NCBI GenBank assembly: GCA_964612145.1
Contig: CAZTBP010000007.1
Span: forward strand, 62,001 to 126,000
Direction: 5' to 3'
Length of the DNA: 64,000 nt
Source: JAGNLV01 sp964612145
Lineage (GTDB): Bacteria; Zixibacteria; MSB-5A5; GN15; FEB-12
Part shown: positions 26,380-34,879 of the stretch, one piece after another
How positions within the stretch are numbered: the first letter of the stretch is position 1
How the letters are laid out: the number at the start of each line of letters is the position of its first letter
Notes under the pieces: generated by a model
Databases searched by the model: none
What the model was told of the DNA's origin: nothing
What the model saw: the letters and a program-made list of their open reading frames with translations, nothing else
Translations under genes and position numbers: made by a program

Positions 26380-26588
26380 TTCGTAAACAGGTCAAAAATG
26401 TTGCCGAGCATCGAAGACTCGGCGTGATAGAATTCGGTATACCGACAGCGGGAGCAGATAACGGTCGAATACTTCTGACCCTGCACATCGAATATCTTCG
26501 ACCAGAATCCCCCCGATCCCCTGAGTTCCCTGATCTCACACTCAATATTTGCGCATTTGGGACAGCGATAATTGATTGGCTGATTCAT
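26376..26588 (-). CDS. Small zinc-ribbon protein (DUF2082-type)
   Basis: A 70-residue protein with two CxxC knuckles, YRCPKCANIECEI and VICSRCRYTEFYH, that should bind one zinc ion. The C-terminal NIFDLFTN segment matches the nucleic-acid-binding zinc-ribbon (DUF2082) family. Function unknown. Confidence 0.78.
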   Translation of the reverse strand: MNQPINYRCPKCANIECEIRELRGSGGFWSKIFDVQGQKYSTVICSRCRYTEFYHAESSMLGNIFDLFTN

Positions 26589-26701
26589 GAAGTACTTTCC
26601 TTTGTCTTGGGCTGCGAGTTGTTCTCACCCATAATTACCCCGACAAACGGGAAAAATTCAAAAACGGGGGTTGTCTGATACGGTGGCATCGAGTGACCGA
26701 A

Positions 26702-27070
26702 TTAGCCCTGCTTTGACCGATAGTCCTCAATCGCCGCCCGAATGGCATCCGGCGCCAGGTTGGAACACGCCATCTTTTGCTCCGGCAATCCGCCCAGCGC
26801 CTCGGCGACCTGATCGCGCGTGAGCTGCCCGGCCTCATCGAGTGTCTTCCCCTGTACCATTTCCGAGGCCATCGAACTGCAGGCAATCGCCGCCGCGCAG
26901 CCGAATGTCTGACAGCGGATCTCCTTGAGCCGGTCGTTCTCAACTGAGATATAGATCTTCATTACATCACCGCAGGCCGGGTTCCCCATCGACCCGACCC
27001 CATCGGGACTTTCCATATCGCCGGTATTGCGGGGATTCTGGAAATGATCCAGGACTGTGTCATTGTACAT
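26702..27070 (-). CDS. IscU/NifU-type iron-sulfur cluster scaffold
   Basis: A 122-residue scaffold on which Fe-S clusters are assembled before transfer to target proteins. The three cluster-binding cysteines are present: GNPACGDVMK (~33), FGCAAAIACSS (~57) and KMACSNLAPDAI (~100). The aspartate next to the first cysteine is also present. No cysteine desulfurase lies in the window. The promoter has TTGCAA, a 17-bp spacer and CATATT, then 6 nt to the ATG, so the mRNA may be leaderless. It is divergent from the glycosyltransferase gene. Confidence 0.92.
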   Translation of the reverse strand: MYNDTVLDHFQNPRNTGDMESPDGVGSMGNPACGDVMKIYISVENDRLKEIRCQTFGCAAAIACSSMASEMVQGKTLDEAGQLTRDQVAEALGGLPEQKMACSNLAPDAIRAAIEDYRSKQG

Positions 27071-27076
27071 AGTCCA

Positions 27077-27105
27077 AATATGATGACTTTTGCACCGAAT
27101 TGCAA
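27077..27105 (-). promoter_or_regulatory. Leaderless-type promoter of the IscU gene
   Basis: Minus strand: TTGCAA (27105-27100), 17-bp spacer, CATATT (27082-27077), 6 nt, then ATG at 27070. Confidence 0.5.
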
Positions 27106-27129
27106 GTACCTGCTATTCGACGCTTTTTG

Positions 27130-27158
27130 GTGACAGCGTCACACCCGCTCTCTATATT
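27130..27158 (+). promoter_or_regulatory. Promoter of the glycosyltransferase gene
   Basis: GTGACA (27130-27135), 17-bp spacer, TATATT (27153-27158), with the ATG 9 nt downstream. No Shine-Dalgarno lies between. Confidence 0.55.
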
Positions 27159-27167
27159 GACCCCGTT

Positions 27168-28298
27168 ATGGGCAACCTGTCGCCATTTCCGGTCGGATCG
27201 TACTGCTCGTCGCGTGCCTGGGGCGGCCTGGAAATGAATGTACTCCGCCTCCTGCGCTGGATGCGGGAACGTGACTGGCCAACTTTTCTCTATACGCGGC
27301 CGGACAGCATCATTTATGAACGGGCCCACTCAGTGGGGATACCGGTACGCGCAATCGTGTCGGAATCAAAATTGGCGAATCTGTTTGACGGCCGAAAATT
27401 GGCCCGACTCACTGCCGATGATCACCTTCGTGTGCTGACTCTCCACCGGTCGCATGATCTCCTGATGGCGGTGATGGCGAAGAAATATCGCCGCGATCTA
27501 AAAGTCATCTATTCCCAGCACATGCATATCGCCGGCAATAAGAAAGACCTGCTCCACGCCTGGCAGTTTCGCGCGCTTGACGCCTTTGTGACCCCGGTCA
27601 ACTGGCTGGCTAATCAGGTCAAACAACGAACGGTTCTCGACGAGAGAACGATCCGCGTGGTCCCGCGCGGAATAGAGGTGCAGCAATTTGTCAACAAGCC
27701 GGTGAAGGCTGAGGCACGCAAAGAACTTAAACTACCGATCGATGCGATCGTGATCGGTATTATCGGACGGTTGGATCCCAAAAAGGGCCAGGATGTGGTT
27801 CTCAGAGCGTTGCGACGGGTACACGACGCCGGCCACGACGCCCATCTCCTGGTGGTCGGCGCTCAGACCTTGCATGAAAATACCGGATACGAAGCCTATT
27901 TGCAGTCCCTCTGCAAAGAGTTACGTCTCACGCCCCGCGTGCATTTTCGGCCGCATCAGGAAAATCCGGAACTGGCTTTTGCCGCCCTTGACATCTTTGT
28001 GCTCGCTTCGGAGTCTGAAACCTACGGTATGGTGACAATCGAGGCGCTCGCCTCGGGCCTGCCCGTCATCGGGTCCGATGCCGGCGGAACGACCGATCTG
28101 GTGCATCACGAAGTCAACGGGCTTCGATTTCCGCCTGGCGATGATGCTGCTCTGGCCGAATCGCTGCTGCGCTACCTGAACAATCGGAATTTTGCCTCGG
28201 CAATGGCGACCGCTGCGCAGGAAGAAGCCGTGGAACGTTATTCACATATTGCCCAGTGCGATGCCTGGGAAAAACTGCTCACGAAACTAGCCGATTGA
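27168..28298 (+). CDS. Glycosyltransferase family 4 protein (GT-B fold)
   Basis: A 376-residue cytoplasmic or membrane-associated enzyme that transfers sugar from an activated donor. The N-terminal acceptor domain includes SSRAWGGLEMNVLRLLRWM. The donor domain starts near residue 195 with IGIIGRLDPKKGQDVVLRAL. The EX7E motif is in ESETYGMVTIEALASGLPVI, followed by GSDAGGTTDLVHHEVNGLRFP. The start is ATG 27168, which follows a TATATT -10 element by 9 nt and gives the family-typical N-terminus. It stands alone, with no other polysaccharide genes nearby. Confidence 0.88.
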   Translation: MGNLSPFPVGSYCSSRAWGGLEMNVLRLLRWMRERDWPTFLYTRPDSIIYERAHSVGIPVRAIVSESKLANLFDGRKLARLTADDHLRVLTLHRSHDLLMAVMAKKYRRDLKVIYSQHMHIAGNKKDLLHAWQFRALDAFVTPVNWLANQVKQRTVLDERTIRVVPRGIEVQQFVNKPVKAEARKELKLPIDAIVIGIIGRLDPKKGQDVVLRALRRVHDAGHDAHLLVVGAQTLHENTGYEAYLQSLCKELRLTPRVHFRPHQENPELAFAALDIFVLASESETYGMVTIEALASGLPVIGSDAGGTTDLVHHEVNGLRFPPGDDAALAESLLRYLNNRNFASAMATAAQEEAVERYSHIAQCDAWEKLLTKLAD

Positions 28299-28323
28299 GA
28301 ACTTAAGCATTGGGAGAGAAGTC

Positions 28324-28853
28324 ATGCCGAAGACAATTCTCAATATTGCCTGCAGCATGGACGGTTACATAGCCAAACCGGACGGCGATATCGATTGGCT
28401 CAATGAATATCTGACCTCCGGTGAAAACTACGGTTTCCACGCTTTTCTCGACACAATAGACTCCGTCGTGATGGGGGCCCGCACCTGGGACTTCATCCTT
28501 AAGTACGGCCAGTGGCCGTATGGTGACAACCGAGGCTTCGTCTTTGCTCACGGCAATCCGGAACCAATCGAGGGTGCGCCGGTGAAGTTCCTCTCCGGCG
28601 CCCCGGATCAGCTTCATAAGCACATCGCCTCCGAAGCCAAAAGGACATCTGGCTGGTTGGCGGCTCCGAAATGATACGCAGCTATCTCGATAATGATCTC
28701 CTGGACGGTATCATCCTGTCTTTCGTGCCGCACATTCTGGGGACCGGTCTCCCTTTGTTTCGGGTGGGGCTGCCACCAAGCGATTGGCGAACGGAAGAAA
28801 GTAAATCGTTTAGCAGTGGACTAATTCAGATTCGCTGGGAGCGAGTCAGGTAA
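28324..28853 (+). pseudogene. Dihydrofolate-reductase-like (RibD C-terminal domain) gene with a -1 frameshift
   Basis: Two adjacent frames together encode one reductase-like protein of about 176 residues. The first (116 codons) starts MPKTILNIACSMDGYIAKPDGDIDWL and has VVMGARTWDF. The second (in the -1 frame) reads KDIWLVGGSEMIRSYLDNDLLD, then ILGTGLPLF. The break is at the A tract 28639-28642: one extra A would restore a continuous frame. Such proteins are NADPH-dependent reductases similar to DHFR and the RibD reductase domain. The gene may be truly inactivated or the homopolymer may be miscounted. The start ATG has GGGAGA upstream. Confidence 0.82.
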
Positions 28854-28916
28854 TTCTGGTGTCCGTTGATTCAATTGCCGTGGGGAACCGCAGAAATCTT
28901 CCGGCCATTAATTTGC

Positions 28917-28944
28917 TTGACGAACCGGGGCAAATTTGTATATT
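28917..28944 (+). promoter_or_regulatory. Promoter of rpmH
   Basis: TTGACG (28917-28922), 16-bp spacer, TATATT (28939-28944). A 31-nt leader with AAGGT precedes the rpmH ATG, unlike the leaderless genes in the window. Confidence 0.65.
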
Positions 28945-28975
28945 TCACGGCTCAATAGTTTAAGGTAGAAAGATT

Positions 28976-29128
28976 ATGAAACGTACGTTCCAGCCTTCGA
29001 ACAGAAAAAAAATGAACGACCACGGCTTCCGGAAGCGCATGTCGTCCAAAGGCGGCCGCCGCGTGCTGGCTCGCCGCCGCGCCAAAGGAAGAAAACGTCT
29101 GACAGTCAAGGTTGCCCGTAAGAAATAA
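28976..29128 (+). CDS. rpmH: 50S ribosomal protein L34
   Basis: A 50-residue, very basic ribosomal protein. The sequence begins MKRTFQPSNRKKMNDHGFRK, continues with RMSSKGGRRVLARRRAKGRK and ends RLTVKVARKK. This is the canonical L34 pattern, with a slightly longer tail than the usual 44-46 residues. AAGGT lies 8 nt before the ATG. It overlaps rnpA by 17 nt in the universally conserved rpmH-rnpA-yidD-yidC order. Confidence 0.97.
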   Translation: MKRTFQPSNRKKMNDHGFRKRMSSKGGRRVLARRRAKGRKRLTVKVARKK

Positions 29129-29453
29129 ACTGCCTCGTCGCCTGAGTCTTAAATGGCGCCGAGAAATCGACCATGTCTTTTCTCACGGTAAGCCGATTCG
29201 CGGCGAGGGGTTTTTGCTGAAATGGGTACCTGCCGACACGTTCGGCTACGTGATAATGGTCGGACGGCGACATGGGAACGCCGTGCTGCGAAACCGGATC
29301 AAGCGAATCTTCCGCGAGGCGCTCAGACTCAACAGACATCGCCTTACCAGGGAGGTCCAAATCACAGTGCTGCCGGTTGCCGGACGGGTACCGAGATTTG
29401 AAACGGTGAATGCAGAATTCAGCCGAATATTCGAACTCATCAACAACTCGTAA
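29112..29453 (+). CDS. rnpA: Ribonuclease P protein component
   Basis: A 113-residue basic protein that helps the RNase P RNA bind pre-tRNA 5' leaders. The motif RRHGNAVLRNRIKRIFREALRL (in pieces GRRHGNAVLRNRIKR and IFREALRL) is the conserved RNR signature region. It starts at TTG inside the end of rpmH, an overlap often seen for this pair; no better start exists before LKWRREIDHVFSHG. The overlap makes its translation depend on rpmH. Confidence 0.94.
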   Translation: MPVRNKLPRRLSLKWRREIDHVFSHGKPIRGEGFLLKWVPADTFGYVIMVGRRHGNAVLRNRIKRIFREALRLNRHRLTREVQITVLPVAGRVPRFETVNAEFSRIFELINNS

Positions 29454-29694
29454 AACGAGCCCCTCCTTCTTTGCTCAACTCTTGATTTTCGCCGTAAAAT
29501 TCTACCAGTTAACAATATCACATTTTTTTGCCGGATCATGCCGGTTCCACCCGAGCTGCTCGGCCTATGCTATCGACGCCCTCCGGTCCCACGGCGCCCG
29601 AGGAGGCTCGTATCTTACTGTGCGACGAGTACTTAGATGCCATCCGTGGAACGCGGGCGGCTATGATCCGGTGCCGGAACGAAGACGAAATTGA
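29410..29694 (+). CDS. yidD: Membrane protein insertion efficiency factor YidD
   Basis: A 94-residue membrane-associated protein. The core FYQLTISHFFAGSCRFHPSC, then SAYAIDALRSHGA and RVLRCHPWNAGGYDPVP, is diagnostic for YidD (formerly DUF37). It helps YidC insert proteins. It overlaps rnpA by 44 nt. The N-terminal ~18 residues are extra compared with most homologues, so a later start is possible. Confidence 0.93.
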   Translation: MQNSAEYSNSSTTRKTSPSFFAQLLIFAVKFYQLTISHFFAGSCRFHPSCSAYAIDALRSHGARGGSYLTVRRVLRCHPWNAGGYDPVPERRRN

Positions 29695-29740
29695 AAAATG
29701 AGGCTGATCACGAGATATAGATCGAAAATAAGGTTGATAC

Positions 29741-31480
29741 GTGGATAAAAAGACACTTCCGATAGTAGCTCTCCTGGTCCTGGTAATAGTATTTTATTAC
29801 CCGATCCTGGAATTTCTCGGCCTCTACGAGGAGCCCGAAAAACTTCCGCCCCGGCAACAGACCGAACAGCAGACCGAGCAGCCGATTGACACCGCTACTC
29901 CACAACCATTTACACAAGAAGACATAGAAAATGTTTCTGAACCGCCGACCGGAAAGGCGGGAATCGATCAACCGCAGGCCGCCGAGATCCCGGACACCGT
30001 ATCAGCCGATACAATTCGAATCGAGACCAACGTCTTTACCTACCTCTTCTCCAGCCACGGCGGCGGACCGGTGTCGATCAAGCTTAAAGACTATCATTAT
30101 CGCGAAAACGGTGAGATCGAGATGCTCCCGGAGAGTGAGACCGCCACACCCGACGCCCGGTTTGCCGGCGGGACCTTTTCCACCTCCCGCCTGCCTTATT
30201 CATCCAGTAAGAGATCCGGTGACTATGATGTAATCCGGGACACGTTCGAACTAGCCTATACCTACACCAGCGAGTCCGGTGGGACTATCCGGAAAACGTA
30301 TATCATCTATCCCGATGATTACCACTACGATCTGACACTGGATGTCGAAAATACCGACGCCTTTGGATTCGAACGATCCTACACGCTCTGGTGGAACACG
30401 CCGCTGGGCGTCACCGAGTCGGTCGCCGAGACGGACTATAATTCAATGCAGGCGGTGGCGATGATGGGTGGCTCTCGTGAGGCGCTCGATGACTACAGCA
30501 ACGATAAATTGTCGCAGAGTCTCGACGGTTACACCGAATGGGTCGGGCTGCGATCGAAATTCTTCTCGGCGGCAATGATTCCGCGCAATCGTGACGGCCA
30601 GGCGGCAGTCGCCCGGGGAATGAAGCAGGACATTTCCACCCCGGACGGGACCATTGAAAAGCGCGAAATTATTGCCGGCGTAGTGATGCCGTTTGCCGGT
30701 GTCCAAAGTGTAACCGACAGCTTCACCGTCTATGTCGGCCCGATGGACTACCTTGAAATGGACAACTACGGGGTGGATCTCCAGGCGATTCTCGATATCG
30801 GGACTTTTCCGTTTTTTGGTACGGTGCTTCTGAAGCCATTCGCTATAGCGATCATGTGGCTGCTGCCCAAGCTGCACAATATCATCCCCAACTACGGTAT
30901 TGTCATTATCATCTTTGCCCTGCTCATCAAGATCATCACGCTGCCGCTTTCGATGAAGCAGTTTAAGTCCATGCAGGGGATGAAAGATCTGGCGCCGAGG
31001 ATGGAGGAACTGAAGAAGAAATACAAGAAAGACCCCCAGGCGCTCCAGCGGGAAACGATGAAAATGTATAAACAGCATGGAGTTAACCCAATGTCCGGGT
31101 GTCTCGTTATGCTGCCGCAAATGCCTGTTATGATCGCGATGTTTCGCGTTTTCCAGGCGACAATCTTGCTGCGAGCGGAGCCGTTTGTCTGGTTTATCGA
31201 TGATCTCTCGCGGGGGGCTTCCGGCTTTACCGATCCGTACATCATACTCGTCTTATTCATGGTCCTGACCCAATTGCTGTCATCAAAATTGACCATGTCC
31301 GGCGGGGCAGGCCAGAATAAAGCCATGATTTACCTCTTCCCGCTTTTGATCGGGTTCTTCCTCTACCAGTTGCCGTCGGGGCTGATTCTCTATTGGACCG
31401 TCTTCAGCCTGATGAGCCTGCTGGATTGGTTCCTGTTCAAACGCGACAAAGTCAAAAACCTCGAGGTGAAGACAGCGTGA
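29741..31480 (+). CDS. yidC: Membrane protein insertase YidC
   Basis: A 579-residue inner-membrane insertase. Residues ~5-24 are the first membrane segment (LPIVALLVLVIVFYYPIL). A periplasmic beta-supersandwich domain (~70-340) follows, preceded by a Gln/Pro/Thr-rich linker. The insertase core (~365-575) has five membrane segments, including NYGIVIIIFALLIKIITLPLS, the cytoplasmic charged hairpin (APRMEELKKKYKKDPQAL) and GVNPMSGCLVMLPQMPVMIA. The large periplasmic domain is the Gram-negative form. The start is GTG with AAGGT 7 nt upstream. mnmE starts 1 bp after its stop. Confidence 0.96.
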   Translation: MDKKTLPIVALLVLVIVFYYPILEFLGLYEEPEKLPPRQQTEQQTEQPIDTATPQPFTQEDIENVSEPPTGKAGIDQPQAAEIPDTVSADTIRIETNVFTYLFSSHGGGPVSIKLKDYHYRENGEIEMLPESETATPDARFAGGTFSTSRLPYSSSKRSGDYDVIRDTFELAYTYTSESGGTIRKTYIIYPDDYHYDLTLDVENTDAFGFERSYTLWWNTPLGVTESVAETDYNSMQAVAMMGGSREALDDYSNDKLSQSLDGYTEWVGLRSKFFSAAMIPRNRDGQAAVARGMKQDISTPDGTIEKREIIAGVVMPFAGVQSVTDSFTVYVGPMDYLEMDNYGVDLQAILDIGTFPFFGTVLLKPFAIAIMWLLPKLHNIIPNYGIVIIIFALLIKIITLPLSMKQFKSMQGMKDLAPRMEELKKKYKKDPQALQRETMKMYKQHGVNPMSGCLVMLPQMPVMIAMFRVFQATILLRAEPFVWFIDDLSRGASGFTDPYIILVLFMVLTQLLSSKLTMSGGAGQNKAMIYLFPLLIGFFLYQLPSGLILYWTVFSLMSLLDWFLFKRDKVKNLEVKTA

Positions 31481-31481
31481 G

Positions 31482-32882
31482 ATGGCCGACTACCAGCCCG
31501 GACATTCCGACCTTCTCGGTGGTGATACCATTGCCGCGATCATTACGCCGCCCGGTGAGGGCGGCATTGCGGCCGTGAGGCTGGCCGGTACGGATTCGCT
31601 TGCCGTCTTCGATCGTCATTTTCAACCAAGCTACAATCAAGAGTTTGAGCCGTTTATGATGCGGCACGGGCTCTTTGTCGACAACGACCATGCCCCGATT
31701 GACGAGATCACTGCGGTGTACATGCCTCACGGCAAGTCCTACACCGGCCTGGAGCAGGTGGAGATCTTTTGCCACGGGGGACGGCTTGTCGTGCGGCGAA
31801 TCCTTGAGGCGCTTCTGGCTGATGGGACCCGGGCGGCGGAACCAGGTGAATTCACACGGCTGGCGTTTCTGAGCGGGCGGATCGATCTGGCCAGGGCTGA
31901 GGCGGTCGCCGAGGTAATCGGAGCCAATACCGAAACCTCGCTTTCGACCGCGCGAGAGCATCTCCTTGGCGGCTACTCCGGACATATCGAGGAACTTCGG
32001 GAGAAGATTGTCGCGGTGATCGGCGAGGTCGAAGCTTCGATCGATTTTCCGGAAGAAGAAATTCAGCCGGAGACAATTGAGCAGCAAGCCACGATGATCA
32101 AAGAAATCCGGGCCGATATCGGGCGGCTGCTGCAGACATACAAAGGCGGACAGCTGATCAAAGAGGGGTTCAAGGTTGCAATCGGGGGACGTCCGAACGC
32201 CGGGAAGTCTTCTCTTTTCAACGCGCTGCTCCGTCACGAGCGGGCGCTGGTGACTCCGACTGCCGGAACGACCAGGGATTACCTGTCGGAATGGATTGAT
32301 ATCGAAGGGTTTGCAGTCAATCTGGTCGATACGGCCGGGATTCGCAAAGGAGGGGGCAAGATCGAACAGGCCGGACAGGAGTCCGCGCGAAAAATCATGG
32401 CCGGGGCAAATCTGGTTTTTTGGCTGACAGACCTGTCGCGGCGTGATTGGGTTACTGAACTGAAAGAGGATTTGACGAGTCTTCGAGAGTTTCCGCTGAT
32501 GATCGGCGGCAACAAGCTGGACTTGGTGAACAAAACCTTGTCGCCGCCGGACTTTGTTGGTGAGACAGATTGGGTCAGCTTTTCCTGCAGGACGATGGAG
32601 GGGCTCGACCAACTGGTTGAAAAGCTGCGACTCATTATTGAGTCTCACATACCGGACTTGACCTCGGGATTTACGGTGACCTCGGCCCGGCACCAGCAGA
32701 AATTGGACGAAGCGGAAAAATTGTTGAAGAAGGCACTGGAAAATGTCCGAGCCGGTGAATCCCCGGAAATTGTCGCGTTTGATCTGCGCCAGGCAGCCGG
32801 GGCAATCGAGGAGATCACCGGGCGCGTATACAATGAGGACATCCTCGGTCATATCTTCTCGAAATTTTGTATCGGGAAGTGA
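31482..32882 (+). CDS. mnmE: tRNA modification GTPase MnmE
   Basis: A 466-residue GTPase that with MnmG makes 5-carboxymethylaminomethyluridine at tRNA wobble position 34. The N-terminal folate-binding domain has AAIITPPGEGGIAAVRL and TAREHLLGGY-like helices. The G domain has G1 GGRPNAGKSS (~residue 233), G2 around TPTAGTTRD, G3 VDTAGIRKG and G4 GGNKLDL. The C-terminus is CIGK, where the Cys is catalytically required. A conserved partner, mnmG, lies 122 bp downstream past two parS sites. Confidence 0.96.
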   Translation: MADYQPGHSDLLGGDTIAAIITPPGEGGIAAVRLAGTDSLAVFDRHFQPSYNQEFEPFMMRHGLFVDNDHAPIDEITAVYMPHGKSYTGLEQVEIFCHGGRLVVRRILEALLADGTRAAEPGEFTRLAFLSGRIDLARAEAVAEVIGANTETSLSTAREHLLGGYSGHIEELREKIVAVIGEVEASIDFPEEEIQPETIEQQATMIKEIRADIGRLLQTYKGGQLIKEGFKVAIGGRPNAGKSSLFNALLRHERALVTPTAGTTRDYLSEWIDIEGFAVNLVDTAGIRKGGGKIEQAGQESARKIMAGANLVFWLTDLSRRDWVTELKEDLTSLREFPLMIGGNKLDLVNKTLSPPDFVGETDWVSFSCRTMEGLDQLVEKLRLIIESHIPDLTSGFTVTSARHQQKLDEAEKLLKKALENVRAGESPEIVAFDLRQAAGAIEEITGRVYNEDILGHIFSKFCIGK

Positions 32883-32901
32883 ACCGGGGCTGGCAGAGGC
32901 C

Positions 32902-32917
32902 TGTTTCACGTGAAACT
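32902..32917. promoter_or_regulatory. parS site 1 (15/16 match)
   Basis: TGTTTCACGTGAAACT: one mismatch at the last base to the ParB-binding palindrome TGTTTCACGTGAAACA. It lies 20 bp after mnmE. Confidence 0.85.
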
Positions 32918-32945
32918 TTGATGAAATACCATCAATCATTGCAAT

Positions 32946-32961
32946 TGTTTCACGTGAAACA
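32946..32961. promoter_or_regulatory. parS site 2 (perfect)
   Basis: TGTTTCACGTGAAACA, an exact centromere-like ParB-binding palindrome, 44 bp from site 1 and 44 bp before mnmG. Confidence 0.93.
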
Positions 32962-33004
32962 TCTTTAGAAAAAGTCTGGCTGGGAAATTGGACAAATCGG
33001 CTAA

Positions 33005-34879
33005 GTGGTTAAAATGCAACGAAATTTTGACATAATTGTTGTCGGTGGCGGACACGCCGGAGTCGAGGCCGCCCTAGCCGTGGCCCGCATGGGCAAATCA
33101 GCCGCGATTATCACCATGGAGGCCTCAAGACTGGCCCTGATGTCCTGCAATCCGGCGATCGGCGGCGTGGGCAAGTCCCATATCGTCAAAGAAGTCGATG
33201 CCCTCGGCGGAGTGATGGGACTGGCCACCGATGCCACCGGAATTCAGTTTCGGCGTCTCAACCTCTCCCGCGGACCGGCCGTCTGGTCAACCAGGGTGCA
33301 ATGTGACCGCATACGGTACAATGATTATATTGTTGATTGCGTCGAAAAGACTCCAAATGTCACCGTAGTCGAGGGGCTGGCCGGGGAGATTCTCTCAGAA
33401 AACAGGAGAATCACCGGAATTCGGCTCGAAACCGGCGAGTCAATTTCATGTCGGGCAGCCATTATTGCGACCGGGACCTTCCTGGGCGGTCTGATCCATA
33501 TCGGCGAGAAGCAGATAAAGGCGGGGCGAATCGGAGAAAGCGCCGCCTACAAGCTTTCCGAGTCGTTTTTGTCATACGGGTTCGAGGTAAGCCGCCTGAA
33601 AACCGGCACTCCCCCGCGCCTCGATGGCAACACGATCAACTGGAGCAAATGTGAAATTCAGCCGGGCGAGGAACCCATTCCGTTTTTTTCGCCGCGCTCC
33701 CCTGCCCGCCAAGTTGAACAGGTCCCCTGTCACCTGACCTATACATCGGAAGAGACAAAAGCGATAATTGGCGAGACATATCAGCTCTCGCCCATGTTCT
33801 CCGGACAAATCCAATCGACCGGGCCTCGCTACTGCCCATCGATTGAGGACAAATTCTATCGGTTCGCCGACAAAGAGCGGCATCAGCTTTTCCTCGAGCC
33901 GGAGGGCAACGGCACCAACGAAGTATATCCAAACGGCTTTTCAACTGCGCTGCCCGAGGAAGTCCAGCGGCGGGCTATTCGAACCGTTATCGGGCTGGAA
34001 GAGGCAGAAATCACGCGTCCGGGCTATGCCGTGGAGTATGATTACTGTCCGGCGCATCAGATTGCGCCATCGCTGGAAACACATCGTTTGAAAGGGCTTT
34101 TTTTAGCCGGGCAGATCAACGGCACCTCCGGCTACGAAGAAGCTGCCGGACAGGGGCTTATTGCCGGAGTGAACGCTGTCCTGGGGATTGACAATCAACC
34201 GGCGCTGGTGCTGGATCGCTCCGAAGCGTATATCGGTGTGATGATCGATGATCTGACGACGCGCTCAACCACGGAACCGTATCGAATGTTCACCTCCCGG
34301 GCGGAGTATCGGCTGGCACTGCGCGAGGATAACGCACTTGACAGGCTAATCGGGATCTCGCGAAAGTACGGGCTGTTGCCATCGGAAGATATCTCCCGAT
34401 TTGGCCAGCTTCAGGCGGAAACTGAGCAGGTGATCGCGGCAGTACCGAAAATTCGAGTGAGAGTCGATGAACTGGGTGATATGGCGGCTCGGTTCAAGCG
34501 GGTTGACAATATCAGTGTGGAAAACCTGCTGAAACAGCCGACCCTCTCTATTAATGAGGCGATTGACTGGCTCGAACGATTCGAGGAGATCACCGGGAGC
34601 CGTGAGGCGCTGGAACGGGCCGTGATCCAGGTGCGATACAGCGGCTATATCGATAAGCAGCAGCGAGAAATCGAAAAATTCAAGCGGATGGAGCGGGAGA
34701 CAATTCCGGGAGATTTCGACTATGCCCGTATTGCCGGACTGAAGAGGGAAGCTTGCGAGAAATTCGTCCGATTCCGACCTGTTTCTCTGGGTCAGGCGGG
34801 GCGGATAGAGGGTATTACCCCCGGTGATGTGGCTGTGCTTTCGGTGTATCTGCAGCGTCATAAGGCGATGTCGGCATGA
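33005..34879 (+). CDS. mnmG: tRNA uridine-5-carboxymethylaminomethyl modification enzyme MnmG
   Basis: A 624-residue FAD enzyme, the partner of MnmE. The FAD-binding motif is DIIVVGGGHAGVEAALAVARMG, followed by SCNPAIGGVGKSHIVKEVDALGG. Other signatures are LSRGPAVWSTRVQCDR, RLKTGTPPRLDG, GLFLAGQINGTSGYEEAAGQG and the C-terminal helical domain that recognises MnmE and tRNA. The GTG at 33005 or the ATG at 33014 could start the protein; the difference is three residues. Its stop overlaps rsmG by 4 nt (ATGA). Confidence 0.96.
   Translation: MVKMQRNFDIIVVGGGHAGVEAALAVARMGKSAAIITMEASRLALMSCNPAIGGVGKSHIVKEVDALGGVMGLATDATGIQFRRLNLSRGPAVWSTRVQCDRIRYNDYIVDCVEKTPNVTVVEGLAGEILSENRRITGIRLETGESISCRAAIIATGTFLGGLIHIGEKQIKAGRIGESAAYKLSESFLSYGFEVSRLKTGTPPRLDGNTINWSKCEIQPGEEPIPFFSPRSPARQVEQVPCHLTYTSEETKAIIGETYQLSPMFSGQIQSTGPRYCPSIEDKFYRFADKERHQLFLEPEGNGTNEVYPNGFSTALPEEVQRRAIRTVIGLEEAEITRPGYAVEYDYCPAHQIAPSLETHRLKGLFLAGQINGTSGYEEAAGQGLIAGVNAVLGIDNQPALVLDRSEAYIGVMIDDLTTRSTTEPYRMFTSRAEYRLALREDNALDRLIGISRKYGLLPSEDISRFGQLQAETEQVIAAVPKIRVRVDELGDMAARFKRVDNISVENLLKQPTLSINEAIDWLERFEEITGSREALERAVIQVRYSGYIDKQQREIEKFKRMERETIPGDFDYARIAGLKREACEKFVRFRPVSLGQAGRIEGITPGDVAVLSVYLQRHKAMSA

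Noticed and set aside
28630..28680. Programmed -1 frameshifting in the DHFR-like gene
   Set aside because: The site lacks a slippery heptamer of the X-XXY-YYZ type and an evident downstream stimulatory structure; a one-base deletion is simpler.
31452..32939. A 495-codon minus-strand frame opposite mnmE
   Set aside because: It lies entirely antisense to mnmE, whose motifs are complete; the frame is a by-product of codon bias and its translation has no family features.
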